Shown one piece after another: positions 1 through 10,196 of a stretch of DNA of 53,653 nt. Under the pieces are notes generated by a model that ran no database searches, was not told the DNA's origin, and saw only the letters and a list, made by a program, of their open reading frames with translations. Source of the stretch: Phaeoceros laevis. Lineage: Eukaryota; Anthocerotophyta; Anthocerotopsida; Notothyladales. The stretch's first letter is position 1, and the number at the start of each line of letters is the position of its first letter. The stretch is from contig JBNGIQ010009040.1 in NCBI GenBank assembly GCA_049999765.1, positions 125,073-178,725 of the forward strand, in the 5' to 3' direction. The translations under genes and the position numbers were made by a program.

Positions 1-82
1 CGGAGTTCTCATCGCCAGCTGAAAATGTGGATGTGGCTGCCTCTGCTTCCTCTGAGCCCGGTATTCCTGGGGATCCGGGAAA

Positions 83-235
83 AGTGTTTGGAACTTACCA
101 GTACATCTCCAGAAGGAGACTATCAGGAAGTACTTCCGGCAGTTTGGTCCGATTGAGAACATCCTGCTGATTAGGAGACTGGATGACCTGGAAAAATTCA
201 GACGGTTTTGCTTCATCAGCCTGGTCCCTGGATAA
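83..235 (+). pseudogene. RRM-like coding fragment at left edge
   Basis: One frame reads NLPVHLQKETIRKYF, then RQFGPIENILL and FRRFCFISLV before a TAA at 233-235. This resembles an RNA recognition motif: a first beta strand with the NLP pattern, then helix 1 and an FG-I strand, then an RNP1-like FCFISL strand. No start codon, glycine-rich RNP1 or downstream continuation is visible. It may be an exon of a gene running in from the left, or a relic like its neighbours. Family assignment is by eye only. Confidence 0.4.
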
Positions 236-1257
236 GAAACGCTTTTGCAGAATCAAACGGCATCTCAGGACTGGTCCTTAAGAGACTGACCGGAAACTCC
301 TCCAAGGATATTCAAGTCATGTTTGACATACCCCAAGGCCTTCAGCTCTTGCAGCAACCTTCGTTCTGCAAATGCCTGCCTCCAGAAAAATATCCCAAGT
401 CAGAAGGTATAGTCACATACTGGTTTCCTGTTGCCAGGCCCAAACCAGCAGCATCATGAACAACCTCTAGTGCTGGCGACTTCGCAGGGATATTGGATGC
501 CAGTACGATGCTCCACCCGGTTTTCAAGGCTGCAAGAGGTGGATATAATCAGCAAGGATGTACTCATCAAAACTTCTTGACAAGTTCCTGTTGCTTGAGA
601 GGGAACAGGGAAACTTGCATTCAGCTGCAAGAATTTGCATTCAGCTGCAAGAACTTGCAACCCAGCGTACCAAGCCTCCTTGCACAGCTTGCACCGGGAG
701 TATCAGCTCCTCCTCCCAGGAGAACAGCTAAGCTTGGGGTTTTGGACTGGAACATGCTCAAAACATCCCAGTCAGATGGCTTCGGCACAAGGAAGAACAG
801 GAAACATTTGACCATATGTTCCTAAGCAATCCGTGCATACGCCCAGGAAGCAGTTGAATCGACTTACAAACGGTGTCGGTGTTGCTGCATATAGACTTCC
901 AAACCTGGCAGAATTGCAGCTCACCCAAACGTAGAGCTGTCCAGATAGAGGCGAAAGTCAATTAGGTCAAAATCCGGGCTCACCGCGAATGCATCGTTGA
1001 AGCAGTGCTCCTCACCTGGTCTTTGAGTCGAAGAATTTGGAAGTGGAAGGTGGTGTCATGCGCTTCGTCCGTGAAACTGCAAAGGGGCAACCCCTTGTTC
1101 GTTGCAGTCGGGCTGATTTCTCCCTGTTCGCTGACCATTGCTTCCGCCATCACTTGTCGTCGCAGTTCAATTGCTCCCTCCCCCAACGACCTCTAGAATG
1201 TAGGCAGATTAGGGCTCGTACAGCGGGACTGAGGTTGCGAGGCGGATCCTTCCAGCT
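236..1257. other. no gene recognised
   Basis: About 1 kb with short open frames on both strands but no recognisable protein. A perfect 18-bp tandem duplication with unit TTGCATTCAGCTGCAAGA lies at about 616-651. The surroundings are gene relics. Confidence 0.5.
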
Positions 1258-1540
1258 ATGTCCGCCAGGCCAAGCATGCGTGTGCTGCGGCTCCAACAGT
1301 TTCCCATTCTGGAGCAGCTTCGGTTGGAGGAGCGCTTGCTGCGCACGAGTTCGGAAAACTGGTGCTTACTCAACGATGGGACTGCCCCCGCCTTCCGTAG
1401 TCATGGGTATCTCTGGGAAGCCAGAGCTGCTCCTGAATGTGAAAGCCGTGGTGCAGGACCAGATCCCTGTGATCCGGAGATTCAGCGGAGGGGGGACTGT
1501 CGTTGTTGATGAGGGCACAATCTTTGCCACACTAATTTGC
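1258..1540 (+). pseudogene. truncated, frameshifted lipoate-protein ligase-like fragment
   Basis: From ATG 1258 the frame reads PILEQLRLEERLLRTSSENW and CLLNDGT. One base out of phase it continues VVMGISGKPELLLN and PVIRRFSGGGTVVVDEGTIF. These match the N-terminal part of the plant biotin/lipoate A/B protein ligase family, including the R-(R/K)-FSGGGTV lipoyl-binding segment. The switch occurs within about 1385-1397 in a C-rich stretch, so a single-base indel (or sequencing error) breaks the frame. Similarity stops near 1537, where a reverse-strand PPR relic begins, and the remaining two thirds of the enzyme is not in the window. As it stands it cannot encode a functional ligase. Confidence 0.7.
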
Positions 1541-2541
1541 TCTTGCATAAAGACCAAGGGCGTCCTGACTACGCCCATGGTGAGCATATCCTGCAATCAT
1601 GGCAGTCCATGTCGCCACATCTCTAGTAGGTAATCCATCAAACACATTGCCGGCATCCTCTAAGCTGCCACATTTAGAATACATGTCAATCACGGAGCTC
1701 CCAACAACAGCTTGGAGTCCCCTTAATTTTTTTGTGAAGCATCTTGCCCTGATGCAAATCTCCAACGCTAGCACATGCTTGCAAGAGGCAGACAAATGTC
1801 ACACGATCTGCTGGACTCATGCTATCCTGCTGCATACTCACATGGAGGGCAAGAGCTTCCCCACCAAGCCCGTGCTTCAAATATCCTGCAATCATGGCAG
1901 TCCATGTTACCGCATTTTTTGAAGGCAAACTATCGAACACCTGACGAGCATTATCCAAGCTCCCGCATTTGGCATACACATCCACCAGGCAGGTGCCAGC
2001 GAAAATGTCAGGCTCAATCCCAATCCCTAGAATGTCAGCATGAACTTCCTCGCGGAAAATTATGTCTCCTACACTGGCACAAGCTTTTAAGGACTGCAAC
2101 AAATACGTAGTTGTTTGGCTCTACAGTAGACTGCCGCATCTGTCGATACAAATGATAGCCTGGCTCCTGCATTGCTTCCTGCAGCTTCCCATGAGCAGAG
2201 TACATACGAATGTTGTGGTTGGCCAGGAAAGCATCCGACTCCAACCCACTATGAACAGAGAGAGCATGAACGCGCTTGCCAAGAACCAGATCCTTCTGCT
2301 CTATGCACCTCTTCAGAACCCAATAAAACTGATGGCTGTCAACTTGAGATCCTTGCTTCACCAGGAGATGCAAAGTCTCAACAGCCTCGGTGAGCTGTAC
2401 CCCTCGACCTGGGTCCAGCTTGAACCTGGGCATTCGGCCAGGATTCACACCTATGGGCTCTCTGGGCGAGGCACCATTGACTGGCGCCCTACTCAGAGCC
2501 GGACATGACCCCACAGTCAGAGGAATACCCGAATCTAGCAT
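1532..2541 (-). pseudogene. PPR (PLS-type) pseudogene, frameshifted
   Basis: Reading from ATG 2541 leftward, one frame gives an N-terminal leader and PPR motifs (EAVETLHLLVKQGSQVDSHQ, LYRQMRQSTVEPNNYVFVAV). Near 2100 the frame changes and continues as ACASVGDIIFREEVHADILG, VDVYAKCGSLDNARQVFDSL and NAVTWTAMIAGYLKHGLGGE. Near 1715 it shifts again to SVIDMYSKCGSLEDAGNVFD and ATWTAMIAGYAHHGRSQDAL, then stops at about 1532. At least two frameshifts are present. The S motif after the first AHGKLQEA is missing, which suggests an internal deletion. No E or DYW domain remains. The 3' end abuts the lipoate-ligase fragment on the other strand. Confidence 0.8.
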
Positions 2542-2639
2542 CTTGCACTCAGTTGTTCTTCTCCCTGCCCTCTGGAAGCTGAGCCCCCAGATGAAGCAAG
2601 ATTGGGCCTACATGGTCCATGGGCTCCCTGCGCAGTATC

Positions 2640-2982
2640 CGGTGCCTTCAAGAGGCAAGTAAACATAACACTGTCTGCTAAAATCAGGCCTGCCAGCTCC
2701 ATACTTCCATACTATGCGAGCGCCTGGGAAGTGAGCCCGTGCTCAGCATACCCATTAATCACGGCATTCCATGTTACCGCAACCGTTGTGGACAAACTGT
2801 CAAACACTTCGCGTGCATCTTCCAAGTGGCCACATTTTGCCTAAGTATTTGAGAGGCAACTGCCCAGTACTGTGTCACCTTCAAGCAGGTCTCTTTCCAC
2901 GATCCCTGAGTGCAGCTCCCTGCCCTGCTGTAGAGCACCAACGCTTGTGCAAGCCTTCAGGAGGCAAGCAAATCCAAACATC
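2640..2982 (-). pseudogene. second PPR relic with in-frame stop
   Basis: The reverse strand reads FACLLKACTSVGALQQGREL and HSGIVERDLLEGD. After a TAG at 2841-2843 the same frame continues AKCGHLEDAREVFDSL and AVTWNAVINGYAEHGLTSQA. A second stop follows near 2713, then MFTCLLKAPDTAQG. This is the L-P-S succession of a PLS-class PPR protein. The stop replaces the tyrosine of the usual MYAKCG. Its upstream end runs into the 51-bp repeat. It may be the 5' part of the neighbouring relic or a separate tandem copy. Confidence 0.72.
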
Positions 2983-3200
2983 CATGTTCGTCATATGCAT
3001 GTGCATATGTATGTGAGCATGATTGCACCCATGTGCTGTTCGATCTCCATGAGGACACTTGTTTTTTACCATAAGCATCCACTCTCAACAACAGTTTATA
3101 TGTCCATGTCCATGTAAATACATGTATCCCTACATGTGTATGCATATCAACATCCATGTTCGTCATATGCATGTGCATATGTATGTGAGCATGATTGCAC
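2978..3200 (+). repeat. two 51-bp direct repeats 172 bp apart
   Basis: Positions 2978-3028 and 3150-3200 are identical by eye over 51 bases. Each contains CATATGCA-TG-TGCATATG, an 8-bp-arm inverted repeat with a 2-nt centre. The spacer has no recognised coding capacity. Confidence 0.85.
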
Positions 3201-3555
3201 TCATGAGTGCAAAGAAGGTGCATGAGATGAGATTGCAAGCGGGTGCATAGAAGAAGCATGGGCAGTGTAGCTTGGAGAACCAAGAAAAGGACAAATTGAC
3301 TGACCTCTTAATAAAGATAAGCTTACATCAAGCAGAGGAGGAGATCCATGTTCCGCAGGAGCAGTGTTCACAAGTGTGGGAACAGAGCATTTGGCGTTCT
3401 TGGGACATGTCCGATGACGTGGTTATGTGAAAAAGGCTTCGAAGCTGCAAGCTCCACTCAGTAACCCAAAGCTTGTCTCCATTTCTATTCTATCGGAAAT
3501 GCTGCTAAATAAAATCTCAACTCGTCTGCAAACTAAGCCCTAATCCGAGACCCCC

Positions 3556-3563
3556 AAACCCTA
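3556..3563 (+). promoter_or_regulatory. telo-box (AAACCCTA) upstream of RPL18a
   Basis: AAACCCTA lies 123 bp before the RPL18a start codon. Telo-boxes are a known element of plant ribosomal-protein and translation-factor promoters, usually near the transcription start. The position fits that role. Function here is inferred. Confidence 0.55.
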
Positions 3564-3685
3564 GTCCGGGAGAGGAAAAGCTCAGCTTCCCGTTGTTGAC
3601 AGCCTCTTTGAAGGAGGGCGTAGGAGCGGAGTTGTTGCGGAAGCTGCAGCCCGGCCAAGCCTCGCTTTGCAGGAATTCGGCAGCC

Positions 3686-4645
3686 ATGAGCTTCAGGGTA
3701 CGCATCGTCTACTCTCCATCCTCATTGATCTCCGAAGCGGGTCCCTGTGCAAGCTAGCGTTGACTGTGGCTGCAGGTGTGCTTGATGCTTCTTTGGTGGT
3801 GCTTTCTGCTGATGTTGTGGATTTCCGGCACCAGATTCACCAGTACCAGGTGGTTGGGCGTGCACTGCCCACCCCTACAAATGAAAACCCGAAGATCTAC
3901 CGCATGAAGCTCTGGGCCACGAATGAAGTGCGTGCCAAGTCCAAGTTCTGGTAAGCACTAGGGCATTTCTGGAGCTGATGGCGTGTTGCCGTAATTGACT
4001 GTTGATAGCGGGGCGTATTATGGCCTTGGCAGAATTATGAGCCTGCAGCTGCTCTTCAGAGCCCATTTTGATGAGCAGGCGTCTGATCCATGGGTCGAAC
4101 GATTCTCGAGAGTGGGATTGCTCTTGTATTCAGGTACTTTTTGAGGAAGCTGAAGAAAGTGAAGAAGTCGCATGGACAGGTTCTTGCCATCAACGAGGTA
4201 ATTAGGGTTCTGCCCTCCCCAGCCAGTGCGCCACGATTGTGCCTTCGGTGTGGAGCATTTGCTTTGTCTTGTGCAGGAATTTAGGGTTATCCTTCATTCG
4301 CAGATTTTTGAGAAGTACCCGACGACCATCAAGAACTTTGGCCTCTGGGTTAGGTACCAAAGTCGGACAGGATACCACAACATGTACAAGGAGTACAGGG
4401 ATACCACAATGAACGGCGCTGTGGAGCAGATGTATGACGAGATGGCATCTCGTCACAGGGTTCGTTTCCCCTGCATTCAGATCATCAAGACGGCAACTGT
4501 GCCTGTTTCCCTCTGCAAGCGTGAGAATACCAAGCAGTTCCACGACTCGAAGATCAAGTTCCCCTTGACCTACAGGAAGATCCGTCCACCGACCAGGAAG
4601 CTGAAGACCACGTACAAGGCCAGCAGACCCAACACTTTTGTCTGA
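3686..4645 (+). CDS. RPL18A: 60S ribosomal protein L18a (eL20)
   Basis: Cytosolic large-subunit ribosomal protein. Four coding exons by GT-AG splicing: 3686-3697, 3835-3950, 4134-4197 and 4304-4645. Together they give 177 residues, the usual family length. The first exon encodes only MSFR. Exon 2 opens [15 protein letters not shown] and ends at KFW, exon 3 carries LRKLKKVKK, and exon 4 carries [20 protein letters not shown], then [20 protein letters not shown], ending in PNTFV. The tiny first exon was chosen because MSFR joins in frame to IHQYQ and matches the family start. The leader has a telo-box. No defect is seen, so it is presumably a constitutively expressed housekeeping gene. Confidence 0.96.
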
Positions 4646-5823
4646 TTGACTAGTGAAGACTATTGACTGGAATTCCACAGTATTGTCGCTGCCGAACGTT
4701 GATCTCTGCCGAACTCACCAAGCCATTATTGAGCGACGATCCAAGACTGTTCAATCCCAATCCGATGCCGACGCCGATGCTTAGGCCAGCCCCGATCCCA
4801 ATTCCAAGCAAAGACAGCACGACAAAATCTTCGGACCACAACTCAGACATAGTGTAGAGATGTGCTTTCGACAAACAATGTTGTGCACTTGACCAACAAT
4901 GTTGCGCTATTGACCAACAATGTTTATATATTAAACTTCATAACCAGAACCCTAGAGAAGCAACCATACAAAACAAAGCTACGTTAATGTGGCCCGTCGC
5001 TTTTCAGGTAAATCACGTTGGAAAGCTCCCAGTTCGGAAAGCTCCTAGTTCGTGATTTATTTGGCATGTACTGTAAATGGAACAAAAAGTTTTCTATTTA
5101 TAGTGAAAGAAGAAGAAGAAGAAGCTCATTTGAAGTGGTTGACGGGGTACTTGCGTACCACGTCAGTCCAAGGAGCTTAGGCCTGGATGAGCAAAGAAAC
5201 ACTTCTGGGCCATTATAGAGTGACTGACTCAAGCTTGGGTCAGATGTACAACGTAAGGGCCATTGTAGGCATGTGGGTCCACAATGTCTATTTGAATTTT
5301 TCAGGATATTCCAAAATTCTCGCCGGTGTTTGGCGAAACCAAATTCACCTAGTTGTGCCACATGCTTCTACAGAATAGCCGAAATTCATGCGAGATGAAT
5401 CAGATGACCAAAAGCCATCCTTCGCGCGGGTTCACTTCGCGGCACTTCCCTGATGGTCAGCAGGTCCTTCTTCCCCTCTGCTGCTGCCGCGAGGACTTTG
5501 ACGATTTCGCGTCCTCAGCAAGCGCCACCGTCGGGCTGGTTGCCGCCCGGGCGAGAGCAGAAGCTTGAGGGACGGCGGCACCGGAGTCTGGGACAGCGGG
5601 ATTGGCCTGGCGCATGGCTGTCTGCGATGTTTTGCACGTCGCCAGGGCATGTTATCCTCCTCGGGATTGAGTAGGCAATTGATACTGGTAATGGCGGTTT
5701 GTCATCTTTGCTAGTTCCTTTACCTGCCGTGGCCAGTTTTACAATGTTCTGAAGCTGCGGGGTGGGATACAGCTGCATTGGGGCACGAGACTGTGAACGC
5801 TCCACGGGGGGCTTTAGAGCGCA
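4646..5823. other. intergenic, RPL18a 3' flank and LWD-like 5' leader
   Basis: About 1.2 kb with no recognised gene. A short GAA/AGA-rich run lies at about 5106-5124, and a GACCAACAATGTT motif recurs around 4890-4923. The last 400 bp are GC-rich and probably hold the promoter and leader of the WD40 gene. Confidence 0.5.
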
Positions 5824-6855
5824 ATGGCACAGGACCATAACGAGATGTACGCCCGGGATGAGACGCAGAAGCGGTCAGAGATTTATACCTACGATGCTCC
5901 CTGGCTCATATATGGCATGAACTGGAGTGTGCGGAAAGACAAGAAATTCCGGCTTGCTATCGGAAGTTTTCTGGAGGATGTAAGCAACAAGGTGGAAATT
6001 GTGCAACTGGACGATGAGACGGGAGATTTTAAGGCGGATCCGAAGCTGTCTTTTGACCATCCCTACCCGACCACCAAAATTATGTTCATCCCGGACAAGG
6101 AGTGCCAGAAACCTGACTTACTTGCCACCACAGGGGACTACCTGCGCATCTGGAATATCCAGGATGAGAAGGTGCAGCTGAAGAGCCTCTTGAACAACAA
6201 CAAAAACAGCGAGTTCTGTGCTCCGCTGACATCTTTCGACTGGAATGAGGCGGAGCCGAAGCGGTTGGGGACCTCCAGCATCGACACGACTTGCACAATA
6301 TGGGACATTGAGAAGGAGGTGGTTGAGACGCAGCTTATTGCTCACGACAAGGAGGTGTACGATATTGCGTGGGGTGGAGCAGGGGTTTTTGCTTCTGTTT
6401 CTGCGGATGGGTCAGTAAGGGTGTTCGACTTGCGGGACAAGGAGCACTCCACAATAATTTATGAAAGCCCCCAGCCGGATACTCCCCTTTTGCGGCTAGG
6501 TTGGAACAAGCAGGATCCGCGATATATGGCCACCATTCTGATGGACAGCACCAAGGTTGTCGTCCTGGATATTAGGTTTCCAACTTTACCTATTGCCGAG
6601 CTGCAACGGCATCAGGCATGCGTCAATGCAGTGGCCTGGGCACCTCACAGCTCTTGCCACATATGCACAGCTGGAGATGATTCGCAGGCACTTATTTGGG
6701 ATCTGTCGTCTATGAACCAGCCTGCTGATGGTGGCTTAGACCCCATTTTGGCCTACACTGCTGGGGCCGAGATTTACCAGCTGCAGTGGTCTTCCACACA
6801 ACCAGATTGGGTGGCAATAGCATTCTCCAAGAAACTACAGATTTTACGTGTTTGA
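5824..6855 (+). CDS. LWD/TTG1-type WD40 repeat protein
   Basis: A single-exon gene of 343 residues. The family (LIGHT-REGULATED WD1/2, TTG1, AN11) are beta-propeller scaffolds for transcription-factor complexes, in the clock (LWD) or in MYB-bHLH-WD40 complexes (TTG1). The N-terminus ([20 protein letters not shown], then [12 protein letters not shown]) is of the LWD kind. The core is nearly invariant in the family: [80 protein letters not shown]. It ends at LQILRV, the conserved family C-terminus. Length and lack of introns match the family. A ten-N gap lies 21 bp after the stop. LWD rather than TTG1 is a judgement from the N-terminus. Confidence 0.93.
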   Translation: MAQDHNEMYARDETQKRSEIYTYDAPWLIYGMNWSVRKDKKFRLAIGSFLEDVSNKVEIVQLDDETGDFKADPKLSFDHPYPTTKIMFIPDKECQKPDLLATTGDYLRIWNIQDEKVQLKSLLNNNKNSEFCAPLTSFDWNEAEPKRLGTSSIDTTCTIWDIEKEVVETQLIAHDKEVYDIAWGGAGVFASVSADGSVRVFDLRDKEHSTIIYESPQPDTPLLRLGWNKQDPRYMATILMDSTKVVVLDIRFPTLPIAELQRHQACVNAVAWAPHSSCHICTAGDDSQALIWDLSSMNQPADGGLDPILAYTAGAEIYQLQWSSTQPDWVAIAFSKKLQILRV

Positions 6856-7755
6856 AGCTTGGACGTTTGTGTTAGGNNNNNNNNNNGAACGTGTTGCTCA
6901 ACCTACCTTGGCCGAATCCCTTTATATATGATACAATGTCAGTGATTCTTCCAAGAGTCGAAGAGTAGGATGGTCCGTCTGCTCTCCCCTTCGGAAGGAG
7001 TACCTAGGTCTTGACCTTTCGCATTTTTAGTGCATCTGAACATGATTTCGAAAGCCCCTTCAGCAGCTCTTCACATTGTAAGTCGGAACCTTTCTCAAGT
7101 TGTCTGTTTGGCACCACGTATTGCGGCTAGTTTCAAGTAGCTTGGCTGATTGTCATTGTCACTGCGTCTCACAGGTGTGTATGATTTGTTGAGGAGATGT
7201 CCTGCCTTCTCAATGGTGGGGACCATACACAGCTCAACAAACGCAAGACTTGTAGTCTAGTGCTCACATATTTTTGAAGTAAGTCAAAGTTCGGAATGCC
7301 CAGTGACTTATACATTCGCATCCTCGGTTGCAACTATGCAGTCCTGACACTGACGAAGCTACCGGCAACGAAGTTTGTTAGTTATAGCACTCCAGTTCAC
7401 ACAGGCGACAGATTGCGCAGTCGACTGCGAACTTCAGTATTTGCCCGTGGGCTTTTGAAAGTAGTCTCCGTGTAGCACACTCTACAAGAAAATCTGCTTA
7501 TTTGAGCGGTGTATTTCATTCTCACAAAACAAGTTGGATGCACTATTTGTGACGCTATCAAGTTTCAACCAACCAAAAACGTAGCATATTTGGGGTAGAC
7601 AATTCCGTGATCTTCGCCGTAAGCACGAGTTCTGAGTCAGAACAAATACTCGTAGTTCCTTCATGCTCGAGACAGCACACCCTTCGAACTGCATATATCC
7701 ACCCCGATAATGGATGTCAGTTCTGGTGCTGTGTACGTCTTTAAAGCAGTCTACC
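6856..7755. other. convergent intergenic region with assembly gap
   Basis: About 900 bp between the converging WD40 and IGPD genes, holding their 3' UTRs. No further gene is recognised. Confidence 0.5.
6877..6886. other. assembly gap (10 N)
   Basis: Ten consecutive N at 6877-6886. The true gap length is unknown, since 10 is likely a placeholder. It does not interrupt a recognised reading frame. Confidence 0.99.
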
Positions 7756-9397
7756 TCAAAATTTTGAATAAACAAGACCTTTTGCAGACCTGGGAACGCT
7801 TCCTTTTCTTCGGACATCAAACTCCGTAGCCTGCCTGAGAGCTCTGGCAAAGGCTTTGAAGGTGGCCTCAATTATATGATGTGAGTTCTTACCTGCCAGC
7901 TGAGGACGGGAGTCAATACCTGTGGTCCGTATGCACAGGTGAAGCAAACAAACTACATGCGGGGGGGGGGAATACCTGTCTGATGTGCAGTGTCATCCCT
8001 GATGTGTTAACAAGTGACTGAAAAAAATGCTCCACCAGCTGTTCAAGAGCCAACGAGGCAATGGTTCAAAATTATCAAAATGGTACAGTATGAAAAAACT
8101 TTCGATGCAAACAAGAAGCCATGAGATCTCCCAATGCACGGCACGTGGTCAGTGGAGTTCTCTTACCTGTGTGTCGTATGTACCAACTCGTTGTGTTGGG
8201 ATATCAACGTTGTAGCCAAGGAATGGCCTCCCAGACAGATCCTGGAAGCAAAGTTTAGTTATACCACAGTTGATGTCCAACGTGCCCACATCAGACTACT
8301 GAAAGAACTTATGAGCAGGCCAAAGAAACATACTAGGACGACATGAACTAGTGCCTCATCTAAAGGAGAAGAAAAATCTCCAAATCGAGTGATTCCCTTT
8401 CTGTCTCCCAAAGCTTTCAGCAAAGCCTGCCAGGTTGAAACACCATTCCAGAATTATTATCACAAGTAGCGATACAATACAGAAATCACCAGCACTTCTA
8501 CCGCCATCCATAGAGCACTGTTTTCTAGCTCTCACCGTGCCAAGAGCTAAGGCAACATCCTCATTTGTGTGATGATCGTCGATGTGAATATCGCCCTTTG
8601 CTTTGATATCCAGGTCAAACAAGCCGTGCGATGCTAGTTGCTGCAAGCACCAGAAACGTATTCACCACTGGAGCTACCACACTGCAATTCAAGATAAACC
8701 ATGACAACCGCAGGAAAAATTCTGCAAGAGAGAGAAACTTGGAACAAGGCAAGCTAATATTCCGGCTCGAGACACACATCCAGCATGTGATCCAGAAATG
8801 GGATCCCTGTGTCACAATTGCAAATGCCAGTGCCATCCAAGTTGATGTTCACATCCACTTGAGTCTCCTTAGTCTCTCTGACCACGTTTCCCCACCGTCC
8901 TGCAGCTTCATTAAACATGCGGAAACCTGGTCAGCGACTGCTGCGTTCCAGGCACAGCAAAATTCACTTCGCTTCCACAAATACTGCACTCGCCTCTGAG
9001 ACACACCTGCTACACCGTCACGCAGCCCTCCGTTCCTTGCTTGGTCCCCCACCGCTGCTCTAGCCTGCAACTTCCGTCCAGGGCTCGCAACCAGGCCCCG
9101 GGAAATCCGGTTGCGGGCTGTGGCCACTTTCCTGAGAGGAGAATACAGCCAGCAAAAGTCCCCGACGCACTGCTCTTCCTCCTCCTCACTTCGATGCCAG
9201 GCCTCCGCTGCCACTGAGCGGGCAACACTTAATTTCCTTCCAGAACAGCAGGCTTCGTCTGCGGAGCCGAATCTGTCCTGCAACCCCAGCTTGCCCGCCG
9301 CTACCACCGCGAGTATGCCATTCAAACTCACATCGGCCCTGCCTCTCCCGACAGAACTGGAGCAAGCTGCCGCGGCCGCAGTTGCCGCCATCGCCAT
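7756..9397 (-). CDS. HISN5: imidazoleglycerol-phosphate dehydratase, plastid-targeted
   Basis: Sixth step of histidine synthesis (EC 4.2.1.19), in the plastid. Seven exons on the reverse strand: 9397-9016, 8899-8778, 8640-8536, 8426-8334, 8241-8167, 8038-7976 and 7899-7756. They join in frame to 327 residues. The first ~115 residues are Ala/Ser/Arg-rich and fit a transit peptide. ATG 9397 ([10 protein letters not shown]) is the first ATG of this frame. Catalytic domain in order: [39 protein letters not shown], the metal-binding [35 protein letters not shown], and the second metal site [19 protein letters not shown]. Both His-rich Mn sites are intact. The exon 1/2 junction (GAC-G|GTGTAG, CAG|GA) was chosen because it alone keeps the frame. 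Intron 6 starts GTATT followed by a C run on this strand (a G10 run on the plus strand at about 7961-7970). Confidence 0.94.
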
Positions 9398-10196
9398 CGT
9401 AGGAAATGGCCACCAGAAATCCTGCTCCAATTGTTATCAAGGCAATTTGTTGTGGAATCCACGGAACCCACTTTGCAATAGTTTCCCCCAGTAGTAGGCT
9501 TGCTTTGTCGATCGATAATTAGGCCAAGTTTGCCGGTTGAGACCCGATATTGTCCTCTTCAATAAAAAGACGTATGAAAAGGCCTCTAAATCCCGCTCTT
9601 TGAGCAGGGAACCCCATGCTTTCAATGCAGCTGCATCACGGATTGCAGGATTGAACCTGAAATGCCGCTGGATCGGTGCTGCTGGTTCCTCTCCGGCCTC
9701 CACCGTCTCTGTTCCGCTTCAATTGCCTGATCTTTAGCTGGTTTGTCCAGCAGGTCTGTTTCGTTGCATTACCAAAGTTGGGCTGTGGCGGTGCTTGGAC
9801 TTGTGTTTGGTCGTCTTCGGATGGGCCAGGTTTAGGTTCTTCTTTGTGAATTGCTTTTGCGATATGCACTGGAAAGACTGGCCAGTGCAGTTGCCCTGTA
9901 GTGAAGGACTGGCTTTGGTATCAACCTCTTGCAATGCTGTTTGCCGGATGAGATCGCGAACAACTCAGCTGTTGTGATGTCTTGCTAACACCGGCAAATC
10001 TTTTCCAGAGTTTCTTTGACGTGTCGTTGAGGTGCCGAGTTGATCACCATGTTGGGCTGAGCGTCGATGCTTGCTTGTGTGGTTCTGACCATGTGAAATG
10101 GCCAGTTCTGCAAGTGAACCGCCCTCTCGAGTTGCTTCGAACTTCGTGCATTACCGCTGCCTCAGCTACCGTTGGTATTGCTCGCTTGTGCAGGAC
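9398..10196. other. head-to-head intergenic region
   Basis: About 800 bp between the IGPD start (-) and the unrecognised gene (+). No convincing gene. Upstream exons of the plus-strand gene could lie here (candidate acceptor near 10008), but none could be confirmed. Confidence 0.4.

Noticed and set aside
9397-9430. Upstream TTG-initiated extension of IGPD
   Set aside because: Nuclear plant genes start at ATG. The first ATG of that frame is 9397 and it opens a plausible transit peptide. The same reasoning set the starts at 11488, 23608, 31029 and 53213.
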